From Kiloniellaceae bacterium (GTDB lineage: Bacteria; Pseudomonadota; Alphaproteobacteria; Kiloniellales; Kiloniellaceae): DNA of 64,000 bases. Location: NCBI GenBank assembly GCA_021776195.1, contig JAJFGK010000060.1, positions 124,001 through 188,000 on the forward strand. The letters run 5' to 3'. This document shows, piece after piece, positions 1 through 7,680 of the stretch. Numbering within the stretch: the first letter of the stretch is position 1; every line of letters starts with the position of its first letter. The notes under the pieces were generated by a model. It was not told the origin of the DNA. It saw only the letters and a program-made list of their open reading frames with translations, and made no database searches. The position numbers and the translations under genes were made by a program.

Positions 1-643
1 TGTTGACCGCCCGGTTCAGCAGGTCGCGGTCGTGGGAGACGATCAGCAGGGTGCCGGGATAGCTCCGCAGGTGGTTTTCCAGCCACAGCGCCGCCTCCAG
101 GTCCAGGTGGTTGGTCGGTTCGTCGAGCAGCAGCAGGTCGGGCTCGGAGAACAGCAGCGCGGCCAAGGCGACGCGCATGCGCCAGCCGCCGGAGAAGGTC
201 GAGCAGGGGCGCTGCTGGGCGTCTTCGTCGAAGCCGAGCCCGGCCAGGATACGGGCCGCCCGGGCCGGCGCGCTGTCGGCACGGATAGTGGCGAGGCGTT
301 CGTGGATCTCGGCGATGCGGTGGGCATCGTGGCTGTCATGGGCCTCTTCGGCCTCGGCCAGCAGGGCGATGCGTTCCTGGTCTGCCGCCAGGACGGTATC
401 GATCAGGCTGGTCTCGCCGCCGGGCGGCTGCTGGGGCACGGTGCCGACCCGCAGGCCCTCGGGCAGGTAGACATCGCCCAGATCGCACTGGACCTCGCCC
501 ATGATCAGCTTCAGCAGGGTGGTCTTGCCGCTGCCGTTGCGCCCCACCAGGCCGACCCGCTCGTCCTTGTTCAAGAGCGCCGAGGCGTCCTCGAGCAAGG
601 TGCGTCCCTGCACTCGGTAGGTGATGTTGCGGAGCTGAAGCAT
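1..643 (-). CDS. ABC-F family ATPase, N-terminal part (3' end cut by window edge)
   Basis: This is the first 214 codons of an ABC-F protein, a soluble two-ATPase family acting on the ribosome rather than in transport. It starts MLQLRNITYR and shows Walker A GRNGSGKTT (about residues 35-45), the signature FSGGWRMRV, Walker B LLLLDEPTNHLD and the switch histidine in IVSHDRD. The glutamate after the Walker B aspartate is present. Only the first ATPase domain lies in the window. The subgroup (Uup- or YheS-like) cannot be fixed without the linker and C-terminus. The start is 26 bases downstream of a promoter-like repeat shared with the next gene. Confidence 0.93.
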   Translation of the reverse strand, partial: MLQLRNITYRVQGRTLLEDASALLNKDERVGLVGRNGSGKTTLLKLIMGEVQCDLGDVYLPEGLRVGTVPQQPPGGETSLIDTVLAADQERIALLAEAEEAHDSHDAHRIAEIHERLATIRADSAPARAARILAGLGFDEDAQQRPCSTFSGGWRMRVALAALLFSEPDLLLLDEPTNHLDLEAALWLENHLRSYPGTLLIVSHDRDLLNRAVN

Positions 644-668
644 GGGTGGTCCCGATCCTCTCGCGCGG

Positions 669-709
669 GCTCATAGCATGGCCGGCCCGGTTCCTAAAGA
701 GGGGCTGGT
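669..709 (-). promoter_or_regulatory. Promoter-like block, copy A of a duplicated sequence
   Basis: The plus-strand text GGCTCATAGCATGGC, then 11 variable bases, then CTAAAGAGGGG recurs with identical spacing at 1250-1290. On the minus strand each copy ends 26-29 bases before a start codon: copy A before the ABC-F gene, copy B before the acetyltransferase gene. That placement suggests a duplicated promoter. Copy A also covers the last codons of the acetyltransferase gene. Promoter function is inferred. Confidence 0.5.
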
Positions 710-1221
710 TCGGGCTCGTCCAACAGCCGCTCCATCAGGGCCTCGTCGTAATACCGGTTCCCGACCTTCAGGGCATGGGTCTCCAGGCCGTAGCGCTTGA
801 AGCCGCAGCGCTCGTAAAGGGCAATGGCCGGCTCGTTGGTTGCGATGACGGCCAACTGGACCAGCTCGACCCGGCCGCGCGCGTGGTCCAGCAGGTGCCG
901 CACCAGGGCCTCGCCCAAGCCGCTGCCGCGCGCCGCCGCGCGAACGTAGAGGCCCCAAAGCGTGCCCTTGTGGCGCTCTTTCTCCCATTCCTTGGCATGA
1001 AAGCCGACAACCCCCAGCAGCTTGCCCCCCAACGATTTTTCGCCCCAAAACCCGCCGAAGACCGCGTTGCGCTCCAGGCGCTGGGCGACCGCCGCCAGCG
1101 GCCGCCGCCGGGCGGACTCCAGGGTCTCGCCGAAGGCCTCGGGATGAGCCCCCAAGGCCTCCAGGCGGATCTCCTGGAACAAGGCGGCCTCGCTGGGCCT
1201 CAGCCTGGTCAGATCGAACAT
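694..1221 (-). CDS. GNAT family N-acetyltransferase
   Basis: A 175-residue single-domain GNAT protein, which would move an acetyl group from acetyl-CoA to an unknown amine. The acetyl-CoA loop is visible as RAAARGSGLGEALV (R/Q-x-x-G-x-G/A type, about residues 93-106), followed by the usual tail NEPAIALYERCGFKRYG. Length fits the family. The ATG start follows the duplicated promoter block at 1250-1290. The gene lies between the von Willebrand lipoprotein and the ABC-F ATPase, all on the minus strand. Substrate unknown; a RimI/RimJ-like protein target or a small molecule are both possible. Confidence 0.9.
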   Translation of the reverse strand: MFDLTRLRPSEAALFQEIRLEALGAHPEAFGETLESARRRPLAAVAQRLERNAVFGGFWGEKSLGGKLLGVVGFHAKEWEKERHKGTLWGLYVRAAARGSGLGEALVRHLLDHARGRVELVQLAVIATNEPAIALYERCGFKRYGLETHALKVGNRYYDEALMERLLDEPEPAPL

Positions 1222-1249
1222 GAAAGAGCGGTTCCCTGCTTGCCGCTCG

Positions 1250-1290
1250 GCTCATAGCATGGCGGGTGCCGGTGCTAAAGAGGGGGCGGT
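1250..1290 (-). promoter_or_regulatory. Promoter-like block, copy B of a duplicated sequence
   Basis: Second copy of the block at 669-709, in the gap between the von Willebrand lipoprotein gene and the acetyltransferase gene, 29 bases before the latter's ATG. Conserved parts are GGCTCATAGCATGGC and CTAAAGAGGGG, with an 11-base spacer in both copies. Confidence 0.5.
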
Positions 1291-1292
1291 AC

Positions 1293-2891
1293 TCAGTAGG
1301 CCTGGGCGAGGCTTTCGGCTTGGCGCACGAGACCAATGAACTCGCCACGCAGCCCTAAGGGATCATTGCCGCGGGCGCCCTGAGCTAATCGGACGACGTC
1401 CTGGAAGCCAAACGTCGCGCGATCACATTCGCCGCGCAGCAGTTGGCCAAACCCGGCCACCGCAACGGCGAATTCCAAATCGTTTGGGCCCGTGGACTGG
1501 AAATTCTCGCTGCTGTCGAAGTCAATCACTCGGCTCATCAGACGACCTTTCCGCTCGCCCGGGAGCTTGTAGCGAAGCTTGATGAACCCGACCTCGCGCA
1601 CTCTGTCGAGGCGCGGCGGAGTGGCGGCGGCATTTTGATAGCGAAGCGGCTCCAGGCTGGCTTGCGGATCGCCGATCAGCGTTAGCTCGTAAAGCGCCGT
1701 CACACTATGGCCGCTGCCGATGTCGCCGGCATCGACCCAGTCGTTGTTGAAGTCCCGGTTTGCCAGGGCCCGGGTCTCGTAACCCAGCAGACGATACTCC
1801 CGCACAAGGGCTGGATTGAATTCGATCTGGATCTTGGCGTCCTCGGCGATGGGGAAGAGGCTGCCCGTGAGATCGTCCGAGAAGACCTTTCTGGCCTCCA
1901 GCAGGCTGTCGAGGTGCGCGGCCTGGCCATTGCCGTTTTGTGCCAGCGCCTGAGCGATATTGTCCTGCACGTTACCGCTGCCCACGGTCAGCACCGACAA
2001 ATAGAGGCCGCTACGGCGTTTGTTGACGATCAAGCGCTTCAACGCTTCTGGATCGCGCAGCCCGATGTTGAAGTCGCCGTCGGTCACCAGAATGATCCGA
2101 TTGACCGCCAGCGGATCGAAGTCGCGCTCTGCCTGAGCATAGGCGAGACCCAACCCGTCCGCCCCAGCGGTGCCGCCTCCGGCGGTCAGCTTGTCCAGAA
2201 TTCGCCCGATGTGGTCCCGCTGACGTGGTTGGAGAAAGGTCGGCTCCAGTCGAACCACGGCCCGGTTCGAATAGGTCACGATGCTGATCCGGTCTTGCGG
2301 TTGCAGTTCGTCGACCAGCAGACGAAGCGACTGCTTCACCAGGCCAAGCTTTTCAGGCCCCTCCATCGAGCCGGACACGTCGATCAGGAACACCAGATTG
2401 GCCGGCGGTCGGCCACGCTCGGACAGTTCATAGCCCTGGACCGCAACATGAAGCAGGTGCCCGTTCGGCTGCCAGGGATTGGCCAGCAAATGGGTTTGGA
2501 GGGCGAAGGGCCGATCCCGACGGCGCGGACCCGGGTAGTCGTAGTCGAAGTAGTTCACCATCTCCTCGATGCGCACGGCCTCTGGCGGAGGCATCTGTCC
2601 GGCTCGAAGGATGCGCCGGACGTGACTGTAAGAAGCGGTGTCGACATCCAGGCTGAAGGTCGACAACGGTTCCCGCGCGGCCGAACGAAACCCCGCGGTC
2701 AGATAGGGCGCATAGTTATCACGGTTCCGGTTGGTGGCCGCGTTTCCGTAGGAAGGCGTGGAACCGCTGTAGTCATAGGAGGCCGAGGTCGTCGTACTGC
2801 CGAGAGTCTGACGGCCATCATAGGTCGATTCGCAGCCAGCCAGCGCGAGCAGACCGATCAGCATCAATGTGACGCATCTGTGGTGAAACAT
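1293..2891 (-). CDS. YfbK-like von Willebrand factor A lipoprotein
   Basis: About 532 residues. A signal peptide ends in a lipobox (LLALAGC), so the mature protein should be lipid-anchored. A YfbK-type N-terminal domain with PLSTFSLDVDTASY and EEMVNYFDYDYP is followed by a vWA domain whose metal site DVSGSM (D-x-S-x-S) is intact, and then a DUF3520-like C-terminal domain. I chose the ATG at 2891 because GGGGG sits 8 bases upstream; a TTG two codons earlier is possible but too close to that site. The family is widespread and its function is not established; the metal site implies ligand or partner binding. It is transcribed toward the acetyltransferase gene. Confidence 0.88.
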   Translation of the reverse strand: MFHHRCVTLMLIGLLALAGCESTYDGRQTLGSTTTSASYDYSGSTPSYGNAATNRNRDNYAPYLTAGFRSAAREPLSTFSLDVDTASYSHVRRILRAGQMPPPEAVRIEEMVNYFDYDYPGPRRRDRPFALQTHLLANPWQPNGHLLHVAVQGYELSERGRPPANLVFLIDVSGSMEGPEKLGLVKQSLRLLVDELQPQDRISIVTYSNRAVVRLEPTFLQPRQRDHIGRILDKLTAGGGTAGADGLGLAYAQAERDFDPLAVNRIILVTDGDFNIGLRDPEALKRLIVNKRRSGLYLSVLTVGSGNVQDNIAQALAQNGNGQAAHLDSLLEARKVFSDDLTGSLFPIAEDAKIQIEFNPALVREYRLLGYETRALANRDFNNDWVDAGDIGSGHSVTALYELTLIGDPQASLEPLRYQNAAATPPRLDRVREVGFIKLRYKLPGERKGRLMSRVIDFDSSENFQSTGPNDLEFAVAVAGFGQLLRGECDRATFGFQDVVRLAQGARGNDPLGLRGEFIGLVRQAESLAQAY

Positions 2892-3238
2892 CTTCAAAAC
2901 CCCCTTCTATCGTCAAACCTTGGGCAGGCTGGAGTCGAAGTGAGGCGAAATCGTGCGAACTATAGGGACCTTTGGTGGTGATTCCGTGGCGTGAATGAGG
3001 CGTCAGTCCAGCTCGGCTGGTTTGCCATCGCGGAACAGGGCGACGATCTCAATCTCACCGACGACATTGCGATTGAACTGGTCGAGCCCGTCTGCCGGGA
3101 AGGCGCGATAGCCCCCCTGCTCAATCAAAACGCGCCCTGTAGAGACGACAGGCCGAAAGAGGATCTGGTTGCGCGGCCAAACCACCGGGGCTATAAGCCC
3201 GGCTCCCTTTCAGCCAGGACAAGAGGACGACCGCCGCC
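2892..3238. other. Divergent intergenic region between the vWA gene and ndk
   Basis: About 350 bases separate two divergent genes. The end near ndk carries AGGACAAGAGGACG as the likely ndk ribosome site. One short minus-strand frame (3003-3185) is listed separately. No terminator, repeat or RNA gene was recognised. Confidence 0.5.
3003..3185 (-). CDS. Possible 60-residue protein, unrecognised
   Basis: An open frame starting at GTG (VVWPRNQILF) and ending GKPAELD. Codon third positions are mostly G or C, as in neighbouring genes, which mildly supports coding. There is no convincing ribosome site and no family match that I know. It lies between the divergent vWA and ndk genes and would overlap the ndk promoter region. 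It could equally be a chance frame. Confidence 0.25.
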   Translation of the reverse strand: MVWPRNQILFRPVVSTGRVLIEQGGYRAFPADGLDQFNRNVVGEIEIVALFRDGKPAELD

Positions 3239-3661
3239 ATGGCTCTTGAACGCACCTTTTCGATCATCAAGCCGGACGCCACGCGCCGCAACCTGACCGG
3301 CCAGATCACCGCCAAGCTGGAGGCCGCCGGCCTGCGGGTCGTCGCCAGCAAGCGCATTCACATGAGCCGCGAGCAGGCCGAGGGCTTCTATGCGGTGCAC
3401 AAGGAGCGCCCCTTTTACGGCGAGCTCTGCGACTTCATGGTCTCGGGCCCGGTGGTGGTTCAGGTTCTGGAGGGCGAGAACGCCGTTGCCAAGAATCGCG
3501 ACGTGATGGGCGCGACCAATCCGGCCGACGCGGCGCCGGGCACGATCCGGGCCGAATTCGCCGAGTCGATCGAGGCCAACTCGGTCCATGGCTCCGATGC
3601 GCCCGAGACCGCCGCCGAGGAGATCAAGTTCTTCTTTACCGATGCAGAAATCGTCGGCTAA
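3239..3661 (+). CDS. ndk: Nucleoside-diphosphate kinase
   Basis: A 140-residue, full-length NDK that transfers the gamma phosphate of ATP to other NDPs by a ping-pong mechanism. It begins [13 protein letters not shown] and carries the active-site histidine in NSVHGSD (about residue 117), with [11 protein letters not shown] and GATNP motifs in their normal places. Single gene, followed at once by a strong hairpin terminator. Housekeeping enzyme in the cytoplasm. Confidence 0.98.
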   Translation: MALERTFSIIKPDATRRNLTGQITAKLEAAGLRVVASKRIHMSREQAEGFYAVHKERPFYGELCDFMVSGPVVVQVLEGENAVAKNRDVMGATNPADAAPGTIRAEFAESIEANSVHGSDAPETAAEEIKFFFTDAEIVG

Positions 3662-3681
3662 GGCCCACAGTCGGGCATGAG

Positions 3682-3711
3682 AAAAGGCGGTGCCGCGGCG
3701 CCGCCTTTTTT
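3682..3711 (+). terminator. Rho-independent terminator after ndk
   Basis: GAAAAGGCGGTGCCG pairs with CGGCGCCGCCTTTTTT with one G-T pair. The run of T follows the right arm and a run of A precedes the left arm, so it can serve ndk on the plus strand and also the converging small oxidase gene on the minus strand. Confidence 0.85.
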
Positions 3712-3752
3712 GTGTCCGTCGCCCGGTCCGGGCTGCCGATGGCCCGACCTAG

Positions 3753-3878
3753 TCAGACAAGAAACGCCGCCATGCCGAGCAGCACGATCACGATCAGGAT
3801 CAGCGACCAGCGCATCAGGCTGCAAAAACCCTTCCAGGTCTCGCGGTGTTCGAAGAGCATCCGTTGATCGTCGGCCAT
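3753..3878 (-). CDS. aa3-type cytochrome c oxidase subunit IV, tiny membrane protein
   Basis: A 41-residue protein: a polar start (MADDQRMLFEHRETWKGF), then one hydrophobic span from about residue 22 (LMRWSLILIVIVLLGMAAFLV). The HRETWKGF...MRWS pattern matches the alphaproteobacterial aa3 oxidase subunit IV family (COX4_pro_2), a single-helix accessory subunit of terminal oxidase. GAGGGGG lies about 8 bases before the ATG. As usual for this family, it is not next to the main oxidase genes. It converges with ndk and shares its terminator. Confidence 0.8.
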   Translation of the reverse strand: MADDQRMLFEHRETWKGFCSLMRWSLILIVIVLLGMAAFLV

Positions 3879-4068
3879 GGTTTCTGCCCCCTCTAGTCGT
3901 CCGGCCCCGCAGAGCCGCTGAATGGCTCTGATTTCTTAGCGCAGGCCAGGGTGTCGGGCAAGCCGGTAGTCGCCCCCTTCGGGCTTCGTATTCTAAGATT
4001 TCTATGTGTTCCTTTCGCCCTGTGATAGCGTCCCGAGATACCAACCCAGAGAAATCGGGGAGTTCAGT

Positions 4069-5493
4069 GTGGGCGATGGTGCGGGTCTAAAGGACAAGTG
4101 GGGCGTAAAGGAGGGAAAACCGACCCCATCGGACAAGCAGGCGCGAGAGTTCCGGGCCGCGTTCGACGCGCAGAAGACGGCCATCACCAGCAGCCTGGCC
4201 TATACGCTGCAGTACAGTGAAGAGCCCAAGCATAGCGCGTTGGCGGGCAGGGAGAGCGGGCTCTATCAGGCCTATAACACGGCGGCCGGGGCGATCGATC
4301 CGACCGACCCCTCGAAAGCGGCCGGCACCATTCAAAAGGTCCTCGGCGACGCCGCCAAGCTGAGCCAGGAAGCCGCCACGCTGAAGACCGACACCGAGAC
4401 GGCCTATGAGGCCTGGACCCAGCAGTTCTCCTTTTATGAGCGGGCCGAAACCCGGGTCGAGGAACTCGATAGCTGGGATGCCTCCACGGCGGCGCCCTTC
4501 GTGGCCCTCTTGGCGACGGTGCGCGACCATGAAACGGCGCGGCGGTGGGAAAAGGCCCTGGCCGATCTTCTCAAGCTCGAGCAGGAGATGCAGCCGGCCT
4601 ACGACGACTACGTCAAACAGAGCGCGGCCAAGGTCCCCTACGATCTGGGCCGGCCAACCTTCGACAGCGACTTTCAATCATGCACCGGACATCCGCGCCC
4701 GAGCCCGGAGATGGCCACCCTGAAAAGCGACATCGAAACCAAGATCGCGGCAATGGACAGCGCGGTCGAAGGAAAAGACTATGTGACGGCCCACGACACT
4801 CTCAAGAGCGCGACCGCGGTCCTGACAGAGCTGACGGCGGCGGCCAAGGCGCATGAGAAAAACGAGAAGGCCTACAACGAGCGCCTGCCGCAACTGGAGG
4901 CGGGCATAACGGCGGCGCGCGAGCGTATCGGGAACCTGTCGGATCATGGCGCCGGTCAAATGTCACCTCTACTGCAAGCGCTCGAAGCCCCCAAAGCCCC
5001 GATGATATCGACCGCCGCGGGGAACGACTTCGAGGCGGCATTGGGCCATCTGGAGGCCATGGAAGCCAGTCTGGCAGCCTTGGAGTCCAAGCTGACGGAG
5101 GTCGAAAAGAGTCTCGACGAGATCCGCAGACAGATAGTCGACACCCAGGATGCCTTGGCAAAAAAAGAATCAGAGCGCGCGGAACTGGACAGCCTTATCA
5201 GTGAGTTGCAGCTGAAACTTGATGTGGTTCTGAAAGACATCGAACGTCTGGAATGGGAGATAAAGGAGAACTTCTTCAAACCCAAGGAAGCGCCCCTGCA
5301 GGACGGATCCGCCGTGGCGGAGCTTGCCTATCAAGCCAGGCTGGCGGCATGCGTACTCGACAAGAACAAGCTCGAAGCAAAATTAGACTCGGCAAAGAAA
5401 CGAAAAGCAGGTCTGGACGAGAGGGTGCGCGAGCTCAAGCAAGAGATCGTGGATCTGGAAAAACGAAAACAAAAAGTCTTGGCGGGTGGATGA
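4069..5493 (+). CDS. Orphan coiled-coil protein, unknown function
   Basis: About 474 residues starting at GTG 4069, chosen because GGGGAG lies 6 bases upstream; the frame stays open to an ATG at 4006. There is no signal peptide or membrane span, so it is probably cytoplasmic. The N-terminal two thirds consist of helical segments that seem to repeat (a YEAW...ERLEE-type helix, a small linker, then FEAALGHLEAME-type helices). Roughly the last 160 residues are charged heptad-like coiled coil (ALESKLTEVEKSLDEIRRQ; RVRELKQEIVDLEKRKQK). Nothing in the flanking genes indicates a role. I recognise no enzyme motif. Confidence 0.7.
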   Translation: MGDGAGLKDKWGVKEGKPTPSDKQAREFRAAFDAQKTAITSSLAYTLQYSEEPKHSALAGRESGLYQAYNTAAGAIDPTDPSKAAGTIQKVLGDAAKLSQEAATLKTDTETAYEAWTQQFSFYERAETRVEELDSWDASTAAPFVALLATVRDHETARRWEKALADLLKLEQEMQPAYDDYVKQSAAKVPYDLGRPTFDSDFQSCTGHPRPSPEMATLKSDIETKIAAMDSAVEGKDYVTAHDTLKSATAVLTELTAAAKAHEKNEKAYNERLPQLEAGITAARERIGNLSDHGAGQMSPLLQALEAPKAPMISTAAGNDFEAALGHLEAMEASLAALESKLTEVEKSLDEIRRQIVDTQDALAKKESERAELDSLISELQLKLDVVLKDIERLEWEIKENFFKPKEAPLQDGSAVAELAYQARLAACVLDKNKLEAKLDSAKKRKAGLDERVRELKQEIVDLEKRKQKVLAGG

Positions 5494-5617
5494 CCGAACG
5501 AGTCTGGATTTCCCACAAAGACGTGCTCTATCCGAGGACAACCTGTTGAGGCGCCACACCTAGGTGAAAACGGGGCATGGCCCGGCAAGTCGGCAGTGCA
5601 CCAGTAGGAACCTCCGC

Positions 5618-6439
5618 CTATTCGAAAAGCTGACTCCAGGTGCCGCCGCCCTTGGTCGTCTCCGAGCGGCGCCGGCCCCAGATCAGGCCGCCGTCGATGA
5701 CCATGTCTTCGCCATTGACGAAGCCCGCCTCGTCGCTGGCGAGATAGAGCGCCGCCGCGGCGATGTCGTCGGTCAGGCCCGCCCGGGGAATCGCCTGAAT
5801 GGTCGGGAGCACGGTCTTCACCTTCTCGACAGTGGCGTCGGCCTGGGCCTCCTCCATGCCCATGGACTTGGCGAAGATGCCGGTGGCGATGGCGCCCGGC
5901 GAGATCGAGTTGACGCGAATGCCGTCCTCGCCCAGCTCCATGGCCGCGCAGCGGGTCATGTGAATGACCGCCGCCTTGGCCACGCCATAGATCATGGAGC
6001 CGCTGTAGCCGGCCCGGTGCCCGGCGACGGAGCCCACATTGATGATGCTGCCGGCGCCCTGGGCGCGCATCGATGGCGCGGCGTACTTCATGTGCGCCAG
6101 CGCCCCGCGCACATGAACCTGGATCGCCTGGTCGAAGCCTTCGAGCGAGATATCTTCGACCCGCCCCGGAGGCGCCGGGGCGCCGGCGTTGTTCATCAGA
6201 ACATCGATGCGGCCGTGCGCCTCGAGGGTCTGTTGGATCGTGCGCTCCGCGTCCGCCGCGCTGCCGGCATCGGCGATCACGAAGGTGGCACCCGTCGCCG
6301 CGGCCACCGCGCGGCCGAGCGCGTCGCGCCGTCCGGTGAAGACGACTTCGGCACCCTCGGCGCGGAACCGCTCGACGACCCGCCGGCCGATGCCGCTGGT
6401 GCCGCCGGTCACGACGGCGACCTTGTTCTCTAGTCTCAT
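5618..6439 (-). CDS. Short-chain dehydrogenase/reductase
   Basis: A 273-residue classical SDR, NAD(P)-dependent. Cofactor motif TGGTSGIG (near residue 11), NNAG, catalytic serine in INVGSVAG, YGVAK (the Tyr-x-x-x-Lys pair) and SPGAIATG are all present. The start at 6439 has GGGGG upstream; a longer frame runs to 6541 without support. The N-terminal acidic residue after the second strand is replaced (FTGRR), which tends to favour NADP, but this is weak. The substrate cannot be read from sequence. Divergent from the membrane protein at 6634. Confidence 0.9.
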   Translation of the reverse strand: MRLENKVAVVTGGTSGIGRRVVERFRAEGAEVVFTGRRDALGRAVAAATGATFVIADAGSAADAERTIQQTLEAHGRIDVLMNNAGAPAPPGRVEDISLEGFDQAIQVHVRGALAHMKYAAPSMRAQGAGSIINVGSVAGHRAGYSGSMIYGVAKAAVIHMTRCAAMELGEDGIRVNSISPGAIATGIFAKSMGMEEAQADATVEKVKTVLPTIQAIPRAGLTDDIAAAALYLASDEAGFVNGEDMVIDGGLIWGRRRSETTKGGGTWSQLFE

Positions 6440-6633
6440 GGGAATTGCCCCCTTTTCGTGGTTCAAGCGCCTGACAGCGATGCGCAGGAGTGTCCGGCAG
6501 GCGTCCGGCCAGGTCAAACCGGCGCGCCAGTTTACCCCCATCGGAATTGCCCTCTTGCGGTCTGCCTGGCATCGACGCCGGGCCCCGGCAACTGCTATCC
6601 TGCGGCGCGAAAGCGACCAAGAGGGGGAACAGG

Positions 6634-7680
6634 ATGGACGCTTTTTTACATCCCAATCAGATTTCGATGCTCTTCATTCTGGCGACGGTCGGCGGCATCG
6701 GCGGCCTGCTGCAGGGTGTGCAGACCCGCGGTTTCGTGCTGCCGCACCGGCGGGGCGACGAGCGGGTCTGGGAACCGGGCTTCTTACTGGACCTGGTCTT
6801 TGGCATGGCCGGGGCGCTGGTCATCTTCCTTCTGGTGCCGGGCGACATGGATTTCGTCGTCCACGAGCACAAAGTCTCCGATACCGTGAAGGTGCTCGCG
6901 CTGGCCCTGGTCGGCGGCTACGGCGCGCCGGCGATCATCGCCCGGGCGCTCTCAACCGCCCTGAACCGTCTCGAAAGGCGCCTCGACGCGCACCAGGAGC
7001 AAGCGCCGATCGACGCCAAGGCTTACGAGCTGGTCGATCACCAATTAAGCGACACCACCGGCCCGGTGGTGCCTGAAGAGGAGCTCGGCGCGGCCATCAA
7101 GATGGCCTCGCTGCCGGCCCGCGAGGCGATTTTTCAGATGGCCAAGGACGTCCGCCAGAAGGCCTGGGCCAAGCGCGGCGAGAAGGTCAAGTGGAAGGAG
7201 AGCCTGACCGGCCGCACCATAGCGGTTTTTCGCGCGCTGACCGAAACCCCGGAGGGCGACACGCGCCATCGCTACCACGGCCAGCTCGGCTATGCCTTGA
7301 AGGACCAAGACGAACCGGACTGGCGCGGCGCCCGCGATGCGCTCCATCGGGCGATCGAGATCGCCGACAAGTCCCACCGCAAGGTCTCGCCCTTTTACTG
7401 GTTCAACTGGGTGATCTGCGTGATCCGCATGGAGGCGCTGGACGGCATTGCCGGGCCCTCCGACGGCCGGACCCGCAATGAGGTCTGCGAGGCGATTCGC
7501 CTCGGCAGCGACTTCGTCACGCTGAAGACGGCGCTGGAGAGCGATCCCGGGTTGGCTGCCTGGCTGGCCCGTAACGGCCTGACCCATGCCGAGGTCGGAC
7601 TCGACGGGCCGGATGGTGGCCCGGTCTCGGGCGGCCCGGCTTCGGGCGACCCTGTATCAGGTAGCCCTGGCGGCGCGTAG
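6634..7680 (+). CDS. Membrane protein with TPR-like C-terminal region, unknown function
   Basis: About 348 residues. The ATG at 6634 has AGAGGGGG upstream, so I prefer it to a longer frame. The first ~110 residues hold about three hydrophobic spans (MLFILATVGGIGGLLQG; DLVFGMAGALVIFLLV; VLALALVGGYGAPAIIA). The rest is soluble, with a TPR-like pair (HGQLGYALKD, DWRGARDALHRAIEIAD). The extreme C-terminus is a low-complexity GGPVSG/SGDPVSG tail. Its last 24 bases overlap the converging oxidoreductase gene. No family was recognised. Confidence 0.75.
   Translation: MDAFLHPNQISMLFILATVGGIGGLLQGVQTRGFVLPHRRGDERVWEPGFLLDLVFGMAGALVIFLLVPGDMDFVVHEHKVSDTVKVLALALVGGYGAPAIIARALSTALNRLERRLDAHQEQAPIDAKAYELVDHQLSDTTGPVVPEEELGAAIKMASLPAREAIFQMAKDVRQKAWAKRGEKVKWKESLTGRTIAVFRALTETPEGDTRHRYHGQLGYALKDQDEPDWRGARDALHRAIEIADKSHRKVSPFYWFNWVICVIRMEALDGIAGPSDGRTRNEVCEAIRLGSDFVTLKTALESDPGLAAWLARNGLTHAEVGLDGPDGGPVSGGPASGDPVSGSPGGA

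Noticed and set aside
32..676. Long plus-strand frame over the first 650 bases
   Set aside because: It is the antisense of the ABC-F ATPase gene, whose motifs on the minus strand are complete.
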